Origin: Sebastes aleutianus
Lineage: Eukaryota; Chordata; Actinopteri; Perciformes; Sebastidae
Assembly: GCA_916700875.1 (NCBI GenBank)
Contig: CAKAKS010000001.1
Location: 16,210,461 to 16,274,460, forward strand
Length of the DNA: 64,000 nucleotides
Direction of reading: 5' to 3'
The notes beneath the pieces were generated by a model. It was not told where the DNA came from. It was given only the letters and a program-made list of their open reading frames with translations, and did no database searches. The position numbers and the translations under genes were made by a program. Of this stretch, positions 58,848 through 64,000 are shown piece by piece (position 1 is the stretch's first letter; every line of letters begins with the position of its first letter).

Positions 58848-61800
58848 TTAAGAGGAGGCTTTGATGGCTCGCTGGGAGGCGAGACTTCGACAGTGTAGGA
58901 AGACAGAGAGGGGATGGATGAAGGCGAGTAAGGTGAGCAGCGTCAGACCGATGTTCACCTGCAGACAGGTGAAGGGAGAGAGGAGGAAGCAGTGAGAGGA
59001 GGGTTCATAGATAAAGATGGTGATTAAAGGAGGAGAAGCACCAGAGTAAGATTTATAGTTGTATCAGTTATGTCTCATGTACTCACATATAAAGGGTCTC
59101 CATCCAGAGGTCCATTCACCAGGGCAAAGCAGGCATACTGCAGCAGAGAAAACACTGCAGACAGAGCCATGATCAGACCATACAGCGTCCCAAAGCGGCA
59201 TGATGGGAAACTACACACACACAAACACACACACACATACACAAGTACACACAATTTTTAAGCATTAAAAACATTAATTAAAGAAAAAGGTAACATAAAC
59301 ATATAATATATATGATGAATAAATAAATCTCCAGACATGCCGACAGGATCAATCAGGATCTAATGTTAATTAATTTTCTGTGTTCTTCTACACATCCGAA
59401 AGCTCACACACACAGTCCAGGTAGGTGTTGGAGTTTGTTTGGAGTAACTAATGTGCCGTAATTTAGACTACCTCCTAAAAGAGTATGTGTGTGTTTTTGC
59501 TTGTGTCAGAGAGAGTTTAGTGATTGGTGTCGGTCTCAGGCGGGGTTGGGCTGAAAATGTGCAGACTGTCGGGCTGGGGCCAGAGTTTTTGGCCACTGAC
59601 AGCCGGGGAAGGGGCCGAATCTGTGCTTGTGATTGGAGGAAAGTATCAGTAGAGGACTCCGCCTGTGCTTATAGAACTAGGTTCAAATATTGTCACCTTC
59701 ATTCTCTGTTGCACATTACTATTATTTATGCAAGTATGTGAACTGTGTATTTATAAAAACTGTTTTCTATATACTGACCGCCTCAAGAAGTAGTCCACAA
59801 AGATGTGTGTGATGCGTGTATTTGTGTTTGTGTGTGTGTGTTTGATACTCACGCCACACTAATGAAGGATGTGTTGCCGCCGTAAAGGAAGGAGCTGTTG
59901 AGCACCTCGATCACAAAGGTGAAGTATTGAAGCGGCAGGTTTGGGATGGTGGTACAAACTGAGAACACCACAGACTGCAGCACCGTCAGAAAGAGAGAAA
60001 GCACCAAAGACCGCAGGTCTGCTTCCTGTTCACTCTCTCCTACAAACACACACACAAATGAAAACACAACTGTTTCTCAAAAGAGAAAAAAATGATGGCA
60101 AAAATGATGATGAAAGAACAAATCCATGGCAAGAGGATGGTGGCGGTCTATTTTACACAGCATACAGTAAATTAGCTATTGATCAATGTTTCAATGATCT
60201 GTTCATTCAAAAAGGCTTTTCAGCTGTTTCAATATAGCTTTTGAGCTGCTGTTGTTGCAGGAGTAGAGGCTCTATACTATATTTAATGTTTTGGACATGA
60301 GGTTTTTGATCTGCACAGGCATTTGTAGATAAGACAGGAAAGATCCATAATTTTGGTATTGGGTAAGCTTGTATGTAAAGAATTTTAGAAATGTGTTAAC
60401 TGACTGCATATTATACAAAAACAACATTAATTGTGTTAATGGAATGGTCCACAACAGACGGATGTTGTGCTAATTGTGTGTAGAGTTTTGAAAGTCTTAC
60501 TACAGATTGGACAAAAGGATGTTAGCGATTGTAAAAAAACAAACTGTAGTATTAGTATGTTACCTTCAGCACGAGGTTTGCCCTTGTGTCTATCCATGAT
60601 GAGGCCGTTCCAGGGAGCACACAGCACGCTACACAGCTGCGTTAGAGCAAAGGCATTGGTGTACTGGCTCACTGCAGGGACACACAAGCAGAGATAAGAT
60701 GGTTAGAGACAAAAGACTCAAACAACAGTTCAACAAGTCTACTATAATGGGATAATAAAGGTTATGATAATGTAACCCTAGTTCTAAAAGCACAGGGAGG
60801 CTGCCTTATACGCTGTGGGGTCCTCATGTATTCGAGTAGGCACGTCCTAATAGGCCAGCTACATTTATGCAAAATTCAGTGGGCGAATGCGTGGTCGTGA
60901 TTGGAGGAGAGTATTATCCATAGAGTCCAGTAGAGGGCGGAGCCTTTGTGAGTAAGAACAATATTATTTTCTATACTCTACAACAGCTTCTTGCTCTTAT
61001 AATATTACTTTATATTAATAGTTGCAGCACAGGCTAGCCGGTTATTATTCATGTAACTTCATGGACCCAATAAGGAAGGTTTGCACAAATGTCCATCTTT
61101 GCGAAGAAGGTTAGAAATGGTTTAGTGTTTGTGTGCGTTTACCCAGTGAAGGATCTCCCGCCGTCAGCCGCTGCAGCATGGGGTTGAGGGTGCTGAGGAA
61201 GAAGAGAAGTCTGAGCTGCATCACCGACAACCAAAGCAGGTGCAACACAAAGAACCTGGACATCACACACTCACGGAAACTCTTCTCTGAGAGAGACGAG
61301 GGGAGACCACAGAGATGGATGAAGACAAGGAGGGAACGAAGATGAAGAGAAATAGGATAGATTATTATTTGATTCTGTTATATATCTAACTATGTGCTGT
61401 ATATATCTACCACAGTAACTTACAGTAACACACACAAACCTTGTTTCACAGTGATGTCCTCGTCTTCCTCTGTTGTCATCTGAGCGTTACCATTCGCTGT
61501 TATCTGCTCTAAGCTTATAGTCCTTGATTTACCACAGGTTATCCTGAGAAAGATCAAAGATCACAGTGGGTCAGCCACAGTCTGAGGGCATTGTGGAAAT
61601 TCTTTGATAATTATTTACTTTAATTTACCCGCTACAGTCACATAACAGGAAATTAAGGATATTTCCAAGGAATGTGGGACGACGATGTGAAACAAAACTG
61701 TGATGGTAAGTGATGAGCACGTCTGTTCTGGAAACTGCTTACAAACCCCCTTATTGTCAATATACGTAGGAAAGCCATACATATTCTGAATGCCCTAGGT

Positions 61801-64000
61801 TTCTAGTTTGTGGTTGTAAGGTTTCATGAGGCTGTGATTATCCTAGAGGTCACAACAGGTCATTTTATACAGTGATGTCAAATTTCAAAAAATTGTCTCA
61901 CTACAATGAAATGGCTACTATGGGGACAAACATCATCACACATGAATACAATTGGGCTCATTGGATCCAAAAAAAAAAAAAGTTTCAGCTTTCCAGTCAT
62001 ACTTTATGAAATTCCAAGACTGTTTAGGGACCCCCGTATGCAGAAAACATTTTTAATAAAAATAACAGGTGAAAATAACAGTTATACTGCATGTTAAAAA
62101 TTGCATTGTTTTTGCTGCATGTGATTATCATAAAGTGGGCATGTCTGTAAAGGAGAGGCTCGTGGGTATCCATAGAACCCATTTTCATTCACATATCTTG
62201 TCAAGGGACCCCATTTTTTGGTGGGATGAGGAAAGATCAGTGTTTTTTATGGATTCTCACTGAAACATATGCAGATTTTTGCAGGAGCAGATTTGTTGCC
62301 TGTGCAAAAGCTGGTGGGCGGTGCTTGGTATTTCCTCAAATGATCTCAACATGGCTGCCGGGTGTTTCTGAAAACATTTGAGGCGAGAAATAGGCATTAA
62401 AGTAACACAATATTGATTCATATTTGATCAGCAATGCCCATAGTTTCACTGTTTGATCAGAGTTTGCGAGTGATTGACAGCTGCTCAGAGACTGCAGACT
62501 CCAGCTCGGCTCTGATTGGTTGTTTCCCTCCGGTCTGTGAAATCCTGCAGATGCCATTAGGAGCACCGGAGGACACAGAGGAATGTGATTTTTTTCAGAT
62601 TACCTGTCTCATACACTACTGTCAGGCTATAGTGACCGTTTTATTAAAATAACTTTTTTTTAACATATTTGCTCCATTTCTACCCACTGCAGCTTTAAGG
62701 ACTTGGCGTGTCATTCATACACCATTGGGTGAAACCAGGCTGCCCTGAAGCACGTATGAAGCGTTGATGTGTGTTTGTGGTTTCTTGGGGATTTGTACCC
62801 GTATGTGTAGTCATCAGGCAGCAGGTAGGGAATGTGGTCTCTGGGCAGCAGGAAGAAAGTCCTGAGGAGGTGGATGACGCTGCAGGCGGACAGGAAGAGG
62901 AAGGAGAAGAGGAGAGAGATGCCAGCCTCGTGTAACAGCTGCAGGACATCAATATCATCGTTACAGTTTGTCTTTGCTAATTTTCTCCATCAATGGTGTA
63001 TAGTTCAGTTTTTCAAGATTTCCCAATTCCCAATCAGTCACAACTCCCAGATATTACATTTTTGATTCGATCTTGAAAGGTAGGTATGATCCAGAGGGAG
63101 GGGAGTTCGAATCGGATATTGGGAGGACCTCACTCTTCGACCAATTGATCTTATATCCGGAAAACTGACTGAAGGTTTCTATCACACTCAACAGGGCCCT
63201 CAATGATAGATGAGGTTTCGACAGATATAGTAAGATATCGTCAGCATACATGTGTAATGTTTCTCACCTTGATGACAAGAAAGAGTGCTGAGGAAGACCC
63301 GTAGGCCCCACTGTAAATAGTGATGATGGTGGAGCGACGTGAGCCAAACAGGTTTCCTACCTTTTTGGAGAGAAATTCTGTTTATTAAAACAGTGAATGT
63401 TGCATTTTAGTGCCTACATGCCTGAGGGGCTTTCTTTTTGTGTCTGCCTTTCTGTCATTCAATGTAAAATTTGTTATTTGTTTCTTTTACAGGAAGAAAA
63501 TACAAAAATTAACAGTCTAATAGGACATATTTCAAAAAGTCAACATTTTTCCTTGCAAATATTTGCCAATTCCATTTTAGAGCAAATACAACCATCCACT
63601 GATTCTGAAACATAAATTGATTGTTTAATCGATTAGCCAATGAAAATTAATCAAAAACAATTTTGATTTAATAAATCGTTGAAGTCTTTTTTTTTTTTTT
63701 TTTAGCAAAAGTGCTTAACTTTCTTGGATCCAGGATTTGCTGTTTTTCTCTCTTTTATATGATGGTGAATTGAATATTTTTGGGTTACGGATTTTTCCTT
63801 TAGACAATAAAAGCTATAGTTAGTATAGAGTAATCAATTAAATAATAGAGAAAATAATGGGCAACTTAATCAAAACATACAATAAACTCTAATCTTTTAA
63901 ATCCTTTCTAATCTGAAGAAATACTTCAGTACCTGGATGTTGGTCAGGAAAAAAAAGACGCCACCCACTGCCAGGAGGGAGAGAGCTGGGAACAGCAGGT
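58848..64000 (-). CDS. slc43a3: Copy E: SLC43A3-like solute transporter, 5' end outside window
   Basis: Exons 12 to 4, in transcription order: 63933 to beyond 64000 (partial exon 4), 63268-63360, 62799-62938, 61440-61543, 61143-61286, 60564-60671, 59853-60039, 59087-59210, 58848-58958. Splice sites and phases match the other copies and the frame is open. It is the most diverged copy: FPSCRFGTLYGL for FPSCHFGKLTGL, HIPYLLPDDYTYG for HIPYPLPDDYTYG, GGVFFFLTNIQ for GGNLFRLTNIQ, and LRLLFFLSTLNP for LRHHFFISTLNP. It shares with D the lost TGA and ends RAIKASS then TAA at 58848-58850, at the TTAA target of the neighbouring transposon. Introns 4-10 carry extra repeats. Exons 1-3 lie right of the window. 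Substrate is inferred from family only, and these substitutions could alter it. Confidence 0.9.
59260..59850. other. Intron 10 of copy E, repeat remnants
   Basis: No gene. GATTGGAGGAAAGTATCAGT near 59630 matches the repeat tail at 45985-46035. The rest is AT-rich, followed by the TG-rich stretch before exon 10. Confidence 0.4.
60105..60550. other. Intron 9 of copy E, unclassified insert
   Basis: This sequence is absent from the other copies at the same place. Nothing recognisable; the small frames lack domains. Confidence 0.4.
60770..61000. repeat. Dispersed repeat in intron 8 of copy E
   Basis: GATTGGAGGAGAGTATTATC followed by CCAGTAGAGGGCGGAGCC repeats the tail seen at 45985-46035. Confidence 0.4.
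61690..62760. other. Intron 6 of copy E, repeat-derived
   Basis: Longer than in the other copies. 61740-61960 and 62300-62700 read like non-autonomous transposon sequence (for example CTGCAGCTTTAAGG near 62690). No gene supported. Confidence 0.4.
62960..63256 (-). mobile_element. L1-type reverse-transcriptase fragment in intron 5 of copy E
   Basis: The minus-strand frame starts MYADDILLYLSKPHLSL and continues VIETFSQFSGYKINWSKSE, the YADD catalytic region and thumb of an L1-like LINE. It is short, lacks the rest of the element, and is in the same orientation as the host gene. Confidence 0.8.

Noticed and set aside
1..64000. CRISPR arrays, rRNA or tRNA genes, microRNA-type hairpins
   Set aside because: No regularly spaced short repeats, no cloverleaf or rRNA signature. 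The hairpins found are transposon or inverted-duplication derived.

Overview
This window is vertebrate nuclear DNA, most likely from a ray-finned (teleost) fish. Genes are split into short exons with GT-AG introns. CA/TG microsatellites are abundant, and the intergenic DNA is full of Tc1-like, TTAA-flanked, LINE and LTR fragments typical of teleost genomes. There is no bacterial, organellar or CRISPR content.

The backbone is a head-to-tail array of five copies of one gene on the minus strand. The gene encodes an SLC43-family major-facilitator membrane transporter, closest to SLC43A3, which is known in mammals as the equilibrative nucleobase transporter ENBT1. From left to right: copy A (270-5975, its last three exons lie left of the window), copy B (14000-18885, complete, 12 exons, 499 aa), copy C (27092-31977, complete, same predicted protein as B), copy D (40921-47276, complete, 510 aa) and copy E (58848 to the window end, its first exons lie right of the window). 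Exon boundaries, phases and exon lengths are the same in all copies, except for indels in exon 1 and a lost stop codon in D and E. No copy shows a frameshift or premature stop in the visible exons.

Spacers of about 8-11 kb separate the copies and are themselves repeated. The stretch holding the A-B spacer plus gene B (about 6.6-19.0 kb) is nearly identical to the B-C spacer plus gene C (about 19.4-32.1 kb) at an offset of 12.74-13.09 kb. The C-D and D-E spacers are mosaics of the same parts: relict exon-1/exon-2 fragments of the transporter, a LINE carrying a TTAA-flanked non-autonomous transposon, Tc1 fragments, foldback sequences, and a 3.6-kb block (37.3-40.9 kb, repeated at 55.2-58.8 kb). 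That block carries a TTAA element with a nested solo LTR, inserted exactly at the end of genes D and E. Shared deletions in the LINE, and a 350-bp piece of gene B's upstream flank that matches gene D rather than C, conflict with simple serial duplication. They point to gene conversion or unequal crossing-over in the array.

There is no operon or multi-gene pathway here. The biological interest lies in the amplification of one transporter, the differences between copies at splice sites, the C-terminus and a few conserved residues, and the recombination history written in the spacers. Very high identity between units also leaves assembly error as a live alternative.
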